From Stanieria sp. NIES-3757 (lineage in GTDB: Bacteria > Cyanobacteriota > Cyanobacteriia > Cyanobacteriales > Xenococcaceae): a stretch of DNA of 64,000 nt. The translations under genes and the position numbers were made by a program. Below the pieces are notes generated by a model, which worked only from the letters and a program-made list of their open reading frames with translations, had not been told where the DNA came from and searched no databases. This document shows positions 37,011 to 46,234 of the stretch, one piece after another; positions within the stretch are counted from its first letter, which is position 1, and each line of letters begins with the position of its first letter. The stretch covers positions 2,852,001 to 2,916,000 of the forward strand of contig AP017375.1 in NCBI GenBank assembly GCA_002355455.1. The letters run 5' to 3'.

Positions 37011-38369
37011 ATGGCTACTTCACAAGCACTTGTTTCCTTACAAGCACCCAAAGATGTTTCGATTGAAGAAATCGAAGCCGAATTGCGTCAACTTTGGCTT
37101 TCTACCAGTGACGAAGGGGCAGCAACCAGAGCAGCAACTTTTAGTTTGGTAGTTTACGAACCAGATGGAACACAACAGTTATTAGCATCTTTAGGGTTTT
37201 ATACTGGTCCAATTGATGGTATTGCAGGACCGCGAACAGAAGCAGCAATCAAAGCTGCCCAGAAAGCCTATGGAATGGAAATTACTGGTAAATCCAGTCC
37301 AAAACTAAGACAAAAACTAGAAACAGAATTTGCTTCCGCTAAACAACGGGACAAACAAACTCTAGAAAACCAAACCGCACCCATTACCTACAGTCCTGAT
37401 TCCGATGGTGCCGGTATGGCAGATGCGATCGCATCTTCTAATCCCTGTCGAATCATTACTCTAATCCCTATTCTTGGAGACGATGAAGGTGTAACTGCCC
37501 AGGTTTCAGCTTACTGCCCAATTAATAAACAAAGTACTCATAATTTAGTCTGTTGCGAATATGTTACTCTCAGCGGGACAGCAGAAGCATTGGAACGCAT
37601 TGGAGGGGTGATTTCTGAGTTAATGATTGGCGATTTACCCAAGTTTATTTGGTGGAAAGCAACCCCTGCCCCTGAATATCCTTTGTTCAAACGCTTAGTT
37701 AGCTGTAGTGATAGTATTATCTTTGATTCTAGTAGTTTTATTCATCCTGAAGCCGATTTAATTGCGGTAGGAGAATTACTGCAACAAGGTGTGGCTTTAA
37801 CAGACTTAAACTGGAAAAGATTAGCTCCTTGGCAAGAATTAACTGCCGAAGCTTTCGATCCCCCAGAAAGACGAGCAGCTATCTATGAAGTAAACCGAGT
37901 TACGATTGACTATGAAAAGGGTAATCAATCCCAAGCCTTAATGTTTTTGGGTTGGCTTGCTAGTCGCTTAAACTGGACTCCTACCTTATATCAACTTGAA
38001 GGTGGAGATTATGAGATTCGGCAAGTCAAGTTTACTGATAATGAACAACGGGAAATTGTGGCAGAATTAGCCGCTATTCCTACCGCAGATTGGGGCGAGA
38101 TTCCAGGCGATTTGATTAGTTTACGTCTTACTTCTACTAATCAAGATGCAGACTGTTGTACGGTATTATGTTCAAGTACTACTGGTTGTATGCGCATGGA
38201 AGCTGGAGGAGGCGCACAAGCTTGTTATATTGAGCAAGTAGCACCATTATCAGACCAAAATACTGAAGAATTGCTTAGTCAACAGTTGCGAAGATGGGGT
38301 AGAGAAATGTTATACGAAGAAAGTATGGCAGTGACTCATCAGATTTTACAGTTAAAGAAAATTGATTAG
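37011..38369 (+). CDS. opcA: Glucose-6-phosphate dehydrogenase assembly protein OpcA, with peptidoglycan-binding-like segment
   Basis: 452 residues. It follows zwf by 72 bases, the standard place of opcA. The OpcA core runs from about 110 to the end (CRIITLIPILG, DLPKFIWWKA, IHPEADLIAVGELLQ). Residues about 48-105 read like a PG_binding_1 module: LLASLGFYTGPIDGIAGPRT with EAAIKAAQKAYGM after it. Several Cys (CCTVLCSSTTGC near 378) may form a redox switch. It activates G6PDH oligomers. The peptidoglycan-binding-like segment in a cytosolic activator presumably serves as a protein-binding helix bundle. Confidence 0.93.
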   Translation: MATSQALVSLQAPKDVSIEEIEAELRQLWLSTSDEGAATRAATFSLVVYEPDGTQQLLASLGFYTGPIDGIAGPRTEAAIKAAQKAYGMEITGKSSPKLRQKLETEFASAKQRDKQTLENQTAPITYSPDSDGAGMADAIASSNPCRIITLIPILGDDEGVTAQVSAYCPINKQSTHNLVCCEYVTLSGTAEALERIGGVISELMIGDLPKFIWWKATPAPEYPLFKRLVSCSDSIIFDSSSFIHPEADLIAVGELLQQGVALTDLNWKRLAPWQELTAEAFDPPERRAAIYEVNRVTIDYEKGNQSQALMFLGWLASRLNWTPTLYQLEGGDYEIRQVKFTDNEQREIVAELAAIPTADWGEIPGDLISLRLTSTNQDADCCTVLCSSTTGCMRMEAGGGAQACYIEQVAPLSDQNTEELLSQQLRRWGREMLYEESMAVTHQILQLKKID

Positions 38370-38716
38370 TTATTAGATCTCTTGTCTATCTCGCCATCTT
38401 GATTTGAAATTTATTTTCATAACAGGTCTATTGAAGTTATGAATTATTAAAAGTGGGGAATTAACCAACCATTCTCTACTTATTTTTTTGCTAATTGGGC
38501 GACTATCTCCAAGCCTCACTTAGTACAGACACGTAGTTACTATTTTTGGTAACCCAGTAAGTTGTTAGATTATAAAAAATCACAAATGTTAACAATATTT
38601 AGGTATGATTAAAAAACTGCATCAGCTTGCTAATTCGTTTGACTGGACTAGAGCTTATCTAACAAGTTAGAGCTTGCTTTTGGTAAAATTTTTTTTAGAT
38701 TCACAGGAGAAAATAA
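38370..38716. other. Upstream region of psbI
   Basis: AT-rich, 347 bases, no coding frame seen. It should contain the psbI promoter. A small palindrome TCTAAC-AA-GTTAGA lies about 50 bases before the start, and an AGGAGA box precedes the ATG. Confidence 0.5.
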
Positions 38717-38833
38717 ATGCTAACCCTTAAAATAGTTGTCTATATCACAGTATTTTTCTTTATCGGTCTGTTTATGTTTGGTTTCCTTTCCAGCGATCCT
38801 TCTCGTAACCCAGGTCGTAAAGATTTTGAATAA
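38717..38833 (+). CDS. psbI: Photosystem II reaction centre protein I
   Basis: 38 residues: [20 protein letters not shown], then [18 protein letters not shown]. This is the one-helix PsbI subunit located beside the D1 protein in photosystem II; the C-terminal [12 protein letters not shown] is almost invariant in cyanobacteria and plastids. ATG start with AGGAGA eight bases upstream. A strong terminator follows, so it is probably monocistronic. Confidence 0.97.
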   Translation: MLTLKIVVYITVFFFIGLFMFGFLSSDPSRNPGRKDFE

Positions 38834-38873
38834 AAATTAGTTTAGTTAATAAAAATATAAACATGATAAATTT

Positions 38874-38900
38874 GGGGCAGTAGTAATTTTGCCCCTTTTT
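38874..38900 (+). terminator. Intrinsic terminator of psbI
   Basis: Stem GGGGCA (38874-38879) and TGCCCC (38890-38895), followed directly by TTTTT. It lies 40 bases after the psbI stop. Confidence 0.85.
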
Positions 38901-38908
38901 AGTTTTTT

Positions 38909-38950
38909 AGCGCTCGCTCCGCGCCTCAGCGAAGCTGAGATCACCGTGAG
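38909..38950. repeat. Palindromic repeat related to the pilin inverted repeats
   Basis: It contains AGCGCTCGCTCCGCGC and then GCCTCAGC-GAA-GCTGAGA, the same core as the repeats at 12344-12382 and 12908-12946. It lies between the psbI terminator and a short gene. Confidence 0.7.
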
Positions 38951-38961
38951 AGATAATAATC

Positions 38962-39141
38962 ATGAATAATTCTCAGCAATGGTACATCATTAAACAGTCA
39001 GATGGAACTTGTCAGATTACGTCTACCGCCGATGAATCTGACTTATCCACTAACCAGAGTTGGGGACCTTTTAATTCCCAAGCTGACGCGATCGCCAAAA
39101 GAATTGGCTTAATTAGAGCAGGTAAATGTCAACCCTTATAA
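38962..39141 (+). CDS. Small hypothetical protein
   Basis: 59 residues beginning MNNSQQWYIIKQSDGTCQIT and containing WGPFNSQADAIAKRIGLIRA. The aromatic/WYIIK start, and the WGPF-x-S-x-x-D-A-I-A-x-R-x-G-L-I-R-A pattern, look like conserved short cyanobacterial proteins, possibly a one-domain regulator or adaptor. It ends one base before the stop of the convergent protease gene. No function is known to me. Confidence 0.7.
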   Translation: MNNSQQWYIIKQSDGTCQITSTADESDLSTNQSWGPFNSQADAIAKRIGLIRAGKCQPL

Positions 39142-40434
39142 TTACTGACCAGTTGCTTGAGTTGATGAACCTTTTTGAGCTTGAACTTTTTGGGTTAATA
39201 TTTCTAAGGCTTTATTAAACTGAAGGTCTTGTTTTGTACCGATCAATTCGCGATCGCCTTGTAATTTTTTCCGCTCTGCTTCATCCATTTCAACGACAAC
39301 ATCGGGGTCAATCCCATGCTTATTAATATCTCTACCACTAGGAGTTAAGTATTTAGCGATCGTAACGGCTAACCCCGAACCATCTCCTAAAGATCTAACA
39401 GATTGAACTAATCCCTTGCCAAAGGTTTTAGTACCAACTAAAACCGCTCTACCATTGTCTTGTAATGCACCTGACAAAATTTCACTAGCACTAGCAGAAC
39501 CGCCATCAACTAAAATTACTAAAGGTTTATTAGTCAAAGCGTTGTGATTTGCCCATTTACGTTCTCTTTCTCCACCTCGGTCTACTGTAGAAACGATTGC
39601 TCCTTCATCAAGCCACATCCGAGCAATGTCAATACTCGAATAAAGTAGTCCACCAGGATTAGAACGTAAATCTAGAATATAGCCTTGAACTTGTTGATCT
39701 TCTAATTTTTTAATCGCATTTCTCATTTCCTGAGAAGCTTGCGCACTGAATTGAGTCAAACGAATATAGCCTAATTTCCCAATGGAACTATTTTCAACAT
39801 GAGCTTTAACGGGATGAATTTCAATCCGCGCTCTAACCAACTGATAATCTCTTTCTCCTTGATTTCTTTGAATAGTTAATGTTACTGGAGTTCCAGGTTT
39901 TCCTCTAATTAATTTTACGGCTTCATTAACATCCATCCCTTTGGTGTTAACACCGTCAATTTTAATAATAATATCCTTAGCTAAAATACCTGCATCAAAA
40001 GCAGGACTATCTTCAATTGGAGAAATGACCATTAATTGATCGGTTTCTTCATCTTTGGCAATTTGAATTCCTACACCAGTTAACTCTCCAGAAGTATCAA
40101 TCTGCATATTCTTAAATTCTTCTGGATCCATGAAACGAGTGTAGGGATCGCCTAGTTTCTCTAGCATCTCTCGGATCGCTTTATAAGCATCCTCTTGGGT
40201 TTTATAGGATTTACCTAAGTATTCTTGACGAACTTCTTGCCAATCCTGATGATTAAAACTAGTATCGACGTATTGATAATTAATAATTTGCCATACTTCA
40301 TCAATCAATTCTTTAGGGCTATTTTGAATAAATGCCTGACTTTGAGAAAGATGAACTCCGGCTCCAGTCACTGCTACCGTAGAGAGGGCGATCGCTGTTG
40401 AACCAAGAACAAGTCCGCGTTTCGTAATTGCCAT
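39142..40434 (-). CDS. S41 family C-terminal processing peptidase
   Basis: 430 residues. An N-terminal hydrophobic segment (residues 8-30) acts as signal or anchor. A PDZ domain covers about 100-195 (GVGIQIAKDE, IIKIDGVNTKGMDV). The catalytic Ser is in VDGGSASASEILSGAL near 313 and the Lys in GTKTFGKGLVQS near 336, giving the Ser-Lys dyad of Ctp/Prc proteases. Cyanobacteria have CtpA, which matures the D1 protein in the lumen, and paralogues CtpB and CtpC; I cannot tell which this is. Confidence 0.92.
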   Translation of the reverse strand: MAITKRGLVLGSTAIALSTVAVTGAGVHLSQSQAFIQNSPKELIDEVWQIINYQYVDTSFNHQDWQEVRQEYLGKSYKTQEDAYKAIREMLEKLGDPYTRFMDPEEFKNMQIDTSGELTGVGIQIAKDEETDQLMVISPIEDSPAFDAGILAKDIIIKIDGVNTKGMDVNEAVKLIRGKPGTPVTLTIQRNQGERDYQLVRARIEIHPVKAHVENSSIGKLGYIRLTQFSAQASQEMRNAIKKLEDQQVQGYILDLRSNPGGLLYSSIDIARMWLDEGAIVSTVDRGGERERKWANHNALTNKPLVILVDGGSASASEILSGALQDNGRAVLVGTKTFGKGLVQSVRSLGDGSGLAVTIAKYLTPSGRDINKHGIDPDVVVEMDEAERKKLQGDRELIGTKQDLQFNKALEILTQKVQAQKGSSTQATGQ

Positions 40435-40608
40435 AAGCTTAAGCTAAAATTGCGCCGGTGGGAGACTACATAAATTTAATAATAAAGCTTAATTTATCAT
40501 AAGTGTTTTTTACGTACAGTGATACAAGTCTATAATTGCCACAGAATCGAAGCTATTGCCCACTCAATCATTAACAACTTTTTAACTACAAACTAAAATT
40601 TTATTTCA

Positions 40609-41403
40609 ATGGTAGTTTTTTCTTCTCCGACGCTCAAACAAAAATTTTTCCTACTGCGACAACAAAAAAAGAGAGAAACATTTCATTATTTTTGGCGTTC
40701 TTTATTAGTTAGCTGCTTAACTGGCAGTTTACTTTGGTATTCAACTTTACCTAAATGGAAAATTCAGCAACCAGAGCAAATAGAAATTGAAGGAAATCTT
40801 TTAGTTACAGAGGATACAATTCATGCTTTATTATCCTTATCTTATCCTCAATATATTTGGGCAATTCCCACAACACAATTAAGCGAAAATTTAGAATCAA
40901 TTACTCCAATTGCTAGTGCTAAAGTTACTCGACAAATTTTTCCTTCTCGTCTTAAAATTTTTTTACAAGAGAGAAAACCAGTTGCTCTAGCATTATCTCC
41001 AGGTAAAGTTGGATTTCTTGATGCTCAAGGCATTTGGATCCCCGCAAATTTTTATAGTCAATCAGCAACTAATTTTAGTTTGCCAACTATTAAAGTAATT
41101 AATTATCAACCAGACTATCGTTCTGCCTGGATGGAAATCTATCGTTTAATTGCTTTATATAATCGAGTTAAAATTTTTGAAGTACGCTGGCAAGAATCTC
41201 ATAATTTAGTTTTACAAACTGAATTAGGTACAGTTTATTTTGGTTCTCCTAAATTCCGTTTGGAAGATAAGTTTAAGGTTTTAGCACAACTCAAAAATTT
41301 ACCTGATTATGTTAAAGGTAGTAGTGTAGCTCATATTGATTTAACTAATCCCGATATCCGCTTAATTGAAAAGTATCCAATCAATTCTAAAATATCGCCT
41401 TAA
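40609..41403 (+). CDS. ftsQ: Cell division protein FtsQ/DivIB-like, POTRA domain
   Basis: 264 residues. A membrane helix near 28-45 (SLLVSCLTGSLLWYS) follows a basic N-terminal tail. The POTRA domain starts around 53 (IEIEGNLLVTEDTIHALLSL) and the FtsQ core continues to VAHIDLTNPDIRL. FtsQ links the cytoplasmic Z ring to the periplasmic septum machinery. It precedes ftsZ by 223 bases in the same direction, the usual cyanobacterial order. Confidence 0.9.
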   Translation: MVVFSSPTLKQKFFLLRQQKKRETFHYFWRSLLVSCLTGSLLWYSTLPKWKIQQPEQIEIEGNLLVTEDTIHALLSLSYPQYIWAIPTTQLSENLESITPIASAKVTRQIFPSRLKIFLQERKPVALALSPGKVGFLDAQGIWIPANFYSQSATNFSLPTIKVINYQPDYRSAWMEIYRLIALYNRVKIFEVRWQESHNLVLQTELGTVYFGSPKFRLEDKFKVLAQLKNLPDYVKGSSVAHIDLTNPDIRLIEKYPINSKISP

Positions 41404-41626
41404 ACCAGTATTTTTTCTGAGATTTATTTGAGTTTTTGACTGATCTTGAGTAATTTCAACTACAGTTATTAAACTTATTTATTTAATGATTACAAAAACT
41501 TAAATATTCTCTAGGTTTATTAGTAGGTAGATCATAATAGGTAAGTCAAAGGATTTAATTTCTACTTTATATAGTAAAAGAAATATTTAGTTTTCAATTA
41601 GATCGTAATTACTATCATATTATCCC

Positions 41627-42883
41627 ATGACTTTAACTGATAAAATTAGCAATCCCACAACTAACGCAACCAGCTATGGTTCTGAATTATCAATAACAGC
41701 AGGCAACGGTTCTATGGTTAATGGAGTAGCAAATTTATTTTCTGCCAATCATGGCTCTCAAATAACGAGAGAAGACAATAAAAGTAACAAGATTATCCCT
41801 AGCAATATTGCCAAAATCAAAGTCATGGGAGTTGGTGGTGGCGGTTGTAATGCCGTTAATCGCATGATTGATAGTGGTGTTAGTGGAATTGAGTTTTGGG
41901 CAATTAATACTGATGCTCAAGCTCTCTCTCATGCAGGAGCTCCCCAAAGACTGCAAATTGGACAAAAAATCACCAGAGGTTTAGGAGCTGGTGGAAATCC
42001 CGCAATTGGACAAAAGGCTGCCGAAGAATCACGGGATGAAATTGCCCATGCACTAGAAAATACCGATCTAGTATTTATAACGGCTGGTATGGGTGGTGGT
42101 ACTGGTACCGGTGCTGCTCCGATCGCTGCTGAAGTTGCCAAAGAAATGGGTTGTTTAACGGTGGGTGTTGTAACCCGTCCATTTACGTTTGAAGGCAGAA
42201 GGCGTACTCATCAAGCTGAAGAAGGTATTGCTGCTTTTGGAACGCGGGTAGATACCTTGATCGTGATCCCTAATAATCAGTTATTAACGGTGATTTCTCC
42301 AGAAACTCCCATGCAAGAAGCTTTTCGGATTGCTGATGATGTATTACGGCAAGGGGTTCAGGGCATTTCTGATATTATTACGATTCCTGGTTTGATTAAT
42401 GTTGACTTTGCTGATGTACGGGCAATTATGGCTGATGCTGGTTCGGCTTTGATGGGAATTGGAATTGGTTCTGGTAAATCTCGCGCTAGGGAAGCTGCGA
42501 TCGCAGCAGTTTCTTCGCCTTTATTAGAAGCTTCAATTGAAGGCGCAAAAGGAGTAGTAATTAATATTACGGGTGGAACAGATTTGTCCCTCCATGAAGT
42601 TAATGCTGCTGCCGAAAGTATTTATGATGTAGTCGATCCCGATGCCAATATTATTTTTGGGGCGGTAATTGATGAGAGAATGCAAGGAGAAGTTTGTATT
42701 ACGGTGATTGCGACTGGTTTTGATGGAGAACAAAATTTAGAAAGTCGAACTGATGTTTTCCCTTTAACTCCTCCAGAACCTTCTTTAAACCGGAACCAAC
42801 CTCAAATGCCTCCGCAAAATCTGACAGGAAATCGGTTGGATATTCCTGATTTTCTGCAAAGAAGACGTTTTCCTAAAAGCTAA
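41627..42883 (+). CDS. ftsZ: Cell division GTPase FtsZ
   Basis: 418 residues. A 60-residue Ser/Asn/Thr-rich N-terminal extension, characteristic of cyanobacteria, precedes the tubulin-like core beginning [20 protein letters not shown]. The GTP signature is [19 protein letters not shown] near 150, and the T7 loop is [11 protein letters not shown]. The C-terminal tail ends [15 protein letters not shown], matching the partner-binding peptide. It polymerises into the Z ring. The gene is followed after 3 bases by thiD. Confidence 0.98.
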   Translation: MTLTDKISNPTTNATSYGSELSITAGNGSMVNGVANLFSANHGSQITREDNKSNKIIPSNIAKIKVMGVGGGGCNAVNRMIDSGVSGIEFWAINTDAQALSHAGAPQRLQIGQKITRGLGAGGNPAIGQKAAEESRDEIAHALENTDLVFITAGMGGGTGTGAAPIAAEVAKEMGCLTVGVVTRPFTFEGRRRTHQAEEGIAAFGTRVDTLIVIPNNQLLTVISPETPMQEAFRIADDVLRQGVQGISDIITIPGLINVDFADVRAIMADAGSALMGIGIGSGKSRAREAAIAAVSSPLLEASIEGAKGVVINITGGTDLSLHEVNAAAESIYDVVDPDANIIFGAVIDERMQGEVCITVIATGFDGEQNLESRTDVFPLTPPEPSLNRNQPQMPPQNLTGNRLDIPDFLQRRRFPKS

Positions 42884-42886
42884 TCT

Positions 42887-43684
42887 ATGACCAAGGTTGC
42901 CCTGACGATCGCTGGTTCTGATAGTGGTGGAGGTGCAGGAGTTCAAGCCGATCTAAGAACTTTTGCTTTTCACTGTGTTCATGGTGCCAGTGCGCTTACT
43001 TGTGTGACAGCACAAAATACCCTGGGAGTCACTGGAGTGGAAGCAATCTCTGTAGCAATGGTGATTGGGCAAATTGAAGCTGTTTTACAAGATCTTGAGG
43101 TCAATGCAGTTAAAACGGGGATGTTGCTTAATGGCACAATTATTGAAGCGGTAGCGCAGCAGCTTAAACAATGGCATCTTACCCAATTGGTAGTCGATCC
43201 CGTGATGGTTTCTCGTACAGGAGCAAAATTGCTCGATCAACAAGCTATCGACAGCTTAAAACAACTTTTAATTCCTCAAGCTTTAATAGTTACTCCTAAT
43301 CGTTATGAAGCTCAGTTATTGAGTGAGATGGAGATTAATACCATTGAAGATATGAAACAAGCAGCTAACAAAATTCATCAGAATTTGCGAGCTAAAGTGG
43401 TTTTAGTTAAAGGAGGAGGAATGTCAGGTAGTTTAAAAGGAGTTGATGTTTGGTTTGATGGGAATGAATATGAGTTGTTGCGCGAAACGATTGTAGACAC
43501 TAAAAACACCCATGGCACTGGCTGTACTCTTTCTGCTGCGATCGCTGCTAATCTAGCCTTGGGAAAAGATTTGTTTTCCGCCGTTCAAGCAGCTAAAAAT
43601 TATGTTACCACTGCTCTACAACATAGTTTAAATCTTGGTGCTGGTAATGGTCCGGTCGGACATTTTTTTCCTTTACTTTCCTAA
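42887..43684 (+). CDS. thiD: Hydroxymethylpyrimidine/phosphomethylpyrimidine kinase
   Basis: 265 residues. Ribokinase-like landmarks: VALTIAGSDSGGGAGVQADL at the start, VVDPVMVSRTGAKLL, VLVKGGGM, and KNTHGTGCTLSAAIAANLA with the anion-hole GTGC. The enzyme phosphorylates HMP twice in thiamine biosynthesis. It starts 3 bases after ftsZ, so it is almost certainly cotranscribed with a division gene although the pathways are unrelated. Confidence 0.96.
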   Translation: MTKVALTIAGSDSGGGAGVQADLRTFAFHCVHGASALTCVTAQNTLGVTGVEAISVAMVIGQIEAVLQDLEVNAVKTGMLLNGTIIEAVAQQLKQWHLTQLVVDPVMVSRTGAKLLDQQAIDSLKQLLIPQALIVTPNRYEAQLLSEMEINTIEDMKQAANKIHQNLRAKVVLVKGGGMSGSLKGVDVWFDGNEYELLRETIVDTKNTHGTGCTLSAAIAANLALGKDLFSAVQAAKNYVTTALQHSLNLGAGNGPVGHFFPLLS

Positions 43685-43829
43685 TCGTGTGATTGCTTTT
43701 CTCAATTAGTAAATTTTCAGATCAGTTGAAGATTGGCATTTTTATCATTAGTTTAATTCTTATAAGTGGTGGATTGATTTTAATTCGTTCGTTGAATCAT
43801 AATAATAATTATCGTTAGGGTTAAGAAAG

Positions 43830-44390
43830 TTGAAATTAGCAACTAAGATTGAGGCAATTCTTTATATCAAAGGACAACCTCTTTCTTTAGAGGAAATCTT
43901 TAGCTGTCTTGGTTGTGAGCTTACGGAAGGAGAAGCACAAAGTGAGCGCGATCTAATTCAAGAAGCTTTAATCGAGTTAATGAATGATTATGCTCACCGC
44001 GATAGTGCTTTAGAAATAGTAGAAACTACTGCTGGTTATAGCCTACAATTGAGAGCAGCTTATAAAAATTTACTCCAAGAATTAGTCCCTGCTGAATTAG
44101 GAACAGGCACATTAAGAACTTTAGCAGCGATCGCACTAAAAAATCCGATTTTGCAAACAGAATTAATCGAGCTACGTGGTAGTAGTGCTTATCAACAAGT
44201 TGCAGAACTGGTAAAATTAGGATTTATTCGTAAACGTCCTCAAGCTGATGGTCGTTCTTATTGGTTAGAAATAACTGATAAATTCCATCAGTACTTTGAA
44301 ATAGACGAAGTCCAAGCAGGATTTGTTCTGCAAGGGCAGAGCACTTTAGACTCGGAAAAAGAGTTACAGGCAAATACCCCATTGTCATAG
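43830..44390 (+). CDS. scpB: SMC-Scp complex subunit ScpB
   Basis: 186 residues from a TTG start (43830). It consists of two winged-helix domains typical of ScpB: KLATKIEAILYIKGQPLSLE at the N-terminus, EIVETTAGYSLQLR, and AAIALKNPILQTELIELRGS with FIRKRPQADGRSYWLEIT. ScpB works with SMC and ScpA in chromosome condensation and segregation. It follows thiD by 145 bases, so it is in the same direction as the division genes. Confidence 0.93.
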   Translation: MKLATKIEAILYIKGQPLSLEEIFSCLGCELTEGEAQSERDLIQEALIELMNDYAHRDSALEIVETTAGYSLQLRAAYKNLLQELVPAELGTGTLRTLAAIALKNPILQTELIELRGSSAYQQVAELVKLGFIRKRPQADGRSYWLEITDKFHQYFEIDEVQAGFVLQGQSTLDSEKELQANTPLS

Positions 44391-44428
44391 GGATGAACCT
44401 GAAACTTATCTAATTGACCGAAAAACGC

Positions 44429-44534
44429 TGGTGGTAGCAGGTTCTAAAGGGGCTGTCTCTCGAACTCGGTTCGAGGGTTTATACGCCCCGTCCGTTCAAC
44501 GGCGGAGTACCTGCCACTACAACTGAGTTGGGTT
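44429..44534 (+). ncRNA. Cloverleaf-like structured element after scpB, with terminator-like end
   Basis: A nested set of complementary arms is visible. Outer arm 44431-44442 pairs with 44509-44520 (11 of 12, one G-T). Inner GGGGC 44449-44453 pairs with GCCCC 44485-44489, enclosing CTCGAAC-TCG-GTTCGAG (44459-44475). A separate small stem CCGT-TCA-ACGG is at 44492-44502-like positions. A CAAC-TGA-GTTG hairpin followed by GGTTTTT closes the set at 44520-44537. It is far more GC-rich than its surroundings. It may be a small RNA, an elaborate terminator, or a mobile palindrome. Confidence 0.45.
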
Positions 44535-44611
44535 TTTGTGAATACTCACTAGCGGTCATCAAGAGTATTATGTCAAAGTAGAGAAATGTACATCCAAATT
44601 TTGGATTAGTA

Positions 44612-44962
44612 ATGTTTAATTTTGATTTTTTTGAATCCGAACAACAAACTGCTCAAGACAATACACTAATTCGTTATCTTCGTCAGCAGCAACCTGAAGT
44701 GTTGGCAAGGATTGCTCAATCTGCCAGTCAAGAAATCAAAGAGATTATTTCTCAAAATGTTCAAGGATTGGTAGGAATGCTTCCCTCTGAAGATTTTAAC
44801 GTTAAAGTAACAACTGATCGAGAAAATCTAGCCCATCTGTTAGCTTCGGCAATGATGACTGGTTATTTTCTTTGTCAGATTGAAAAAAGAATGGATCTTG
44901 AGGAAACACTTTCTGATTCTGAACCTTTCAACTCTTCTTTCAGAGAAGAAGAATCTCCATAG
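44612..44962 (+). CDS. DUF760 domain protein
   Basis: 116 residues. LIRYLRQQQPEVLARIAQSA and NREN-type LAHLLASAMMTGYFLCQIE are the features of DUF760, a small family in cyanobacteria and plastids; a plant member is a chloroplast stress-response protein. The function in cyanobacteria is not settled. It stands alone. Confidence 0.8.
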   Translation: MFNFDFFESEQQTAQDNTLIRYLRQQQPEVLARIAQSASQEIKEIISQNVQGLVGMLPSEDFNVKVTTDRENLAHLLASAMMTGYFLCQIEKRMDLEETLSDSEPFNSSFREEESP

Positions 44963-45382
44963 TTAAAATTATGATTAGTCAAACCAGCTTTGTGTAGGTG
45001 GAAGATTATTTGCTTTCTTCCATCAGATCGTTACTGAGTTGATTTCGACTCTAATCTTGTTTATCCTCCCTTAGCAAAGGTCACCATGATCAGGATTGAC
45101 AATGCCATTCCTGGGCTAAGGAGAATTAGTAGTGTGAATAATTCGTTAGAAGTCATATAATTTGACTGGTAAATGCTGACTACTTATTAAGTTAGCTTGT
45201 TCTTAAGCCAAAAATATTTAAATAAATAATTTATTAATATCTGAGCAAGTTTCAGTCCTAGTTAATCCCATAACTAAATCGATCTCAATCGCAACAATAA
45301 ATATTAGTAATTGAAAAAATAATCTCAATTTGTTAAATAATATTAAAGGAGATCAGGTTTATTACTCATACCAGTCTAACTA
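44963..45382. other. Region with two hairpins before the ABC-2 permease gene
   Basis: A hairpin GTGGAAGA/TCTTCCAT lies at 44998-45023 and a longer-range pair CCTTAGC/GCTAAGG at 45069-45121. The first could end the DUF760 transcript, though no T run follows. The remaining 250 bases are AT-rich with no coding frame and presumably hold the promoter of the next gene. Confidence 0.45.
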
Positions 45383-46222
45383 GTGAAATCTCAAGCTTTA
45401 ACTTCTCTTAGTCAAACAATTAGCCGAAGATACTCCTCTTCAGAACTCAAAAATATTTTGGTAGATACTCTCACCATCTTTTGGGGTGAATGGTTAGACT
45501 TACGTGCCAGGATTGCTCAAATTGCTGCTACGGGATTAATTTCTCCTTTGATCTATATTTTTGCCTTTGGTTTAGGTTTGGGTAGTACAATTGACCGCTC
45601 GATTGAACCAAGCGCAGGAGATAATTATCTACAGTTTATTTTACCTGGAATGGTAGCCTTATCCTCGATGACCATTAGTTTTGGTGGTACTACCTTTTCT
45701 ATTTGTGGAGATCGCTTATTTACTCAAACTTTTGAAGAATTATTACTATTACCAGTTCATCCGTTAGCTTTACATTTGGGGAAAATGTTGGCTGGTATTC
45801 TCCGCGGAGTAATGACTGCTACTTCAGTTATTTTGGTGGCAATTTTATTTACAGGCAAAATTGGCAGTTTTTTAAATCCTTTATTTTTAAGTTTATTAAT
45901 TCTAAATTGTGCTGTTTTTGCTGGTTTAGGAGTAATTGTTGGTTTAAAGGTTAAATCTTTAGAAAGCGTAGGTTTATATAACAACTTTCTAATTGTACCG
46001 ATGTCCTTTTTAGGCGGTACTTTTTTCGATCCTGCTAATTTACCAGGCTTACTCAAAGTCGTAGTTTATTGTTTACCTTTAACCTATACCAGCACTGGTT
46101 TAAGGGCTGCTGCTTATTTACCTCTATCCCAATTTCCTTGGTATTCGATTCCCATTCTGTTAATTTTTGCGATCGCTCTAGCTTGGCTTGGTGCTTACCA
46201 GTTTTCCCACCAACAAGAATAA
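45383..46222 (+). CDS. ABC-2 type exporter permease
   Basis: 279 residues, GTG start. About six membrane helices; the N-terminal cytoplasmic part contains LVDTLTIFWGEWLDLRARI, and the core GLGLGSTIDRS, FILPGMVALSSMTISFGG, FEELLLLPVHPLALHLGKM and FLGGTFFDPANLPG are typical of the NodJ/DrrB-like ABC-2 family. Such permeases export lipids, polysaccharides or drugs together with an ATPase that is not encoded here. It is convergent with the SucD-like gene. Confidence 0.9.
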   Translation: MKSQALTSLSQTISRRYSSSELKNILVDTLTIFWGEWLDLRARIAQIAATGLISPLIYIFAFGLGLGSTIDRSIEPSAGDNYLQFILPGMVALSSMTISFGGTTFSICGDRLFTQTFEELLLLPVHPLALHLGKMLAGILRGVMTATSVILVAILFTGKIGSFLNPLFLSLLILNCAVFAGLGVIVGLKVKSLESVGLYNNFLIVPMSFLGGTFFDPANLPGLLKVVVYCLPLTYTSTGLRAAAYLPLSQFPWYSIPILLIFAIALAWLGAYQFSHQQE

Positions 46223-46234
46223 AACTAAAAATTG

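Noticed and set aside
44440-44520. tRNA-like GGTTCGAG segment
   Set aside because: The arms do not form acceptor, D and anticodon stems of tRNA size and no CCA-type acceptor pairing is possible.
44998-45121. Possible 6S RNA in the gap after the DUF760 gene
   Set aside because: The two hairpins do not give the long rod with a central bubble expected for 6S RNA, and no promoter-like feature supports a transcript.
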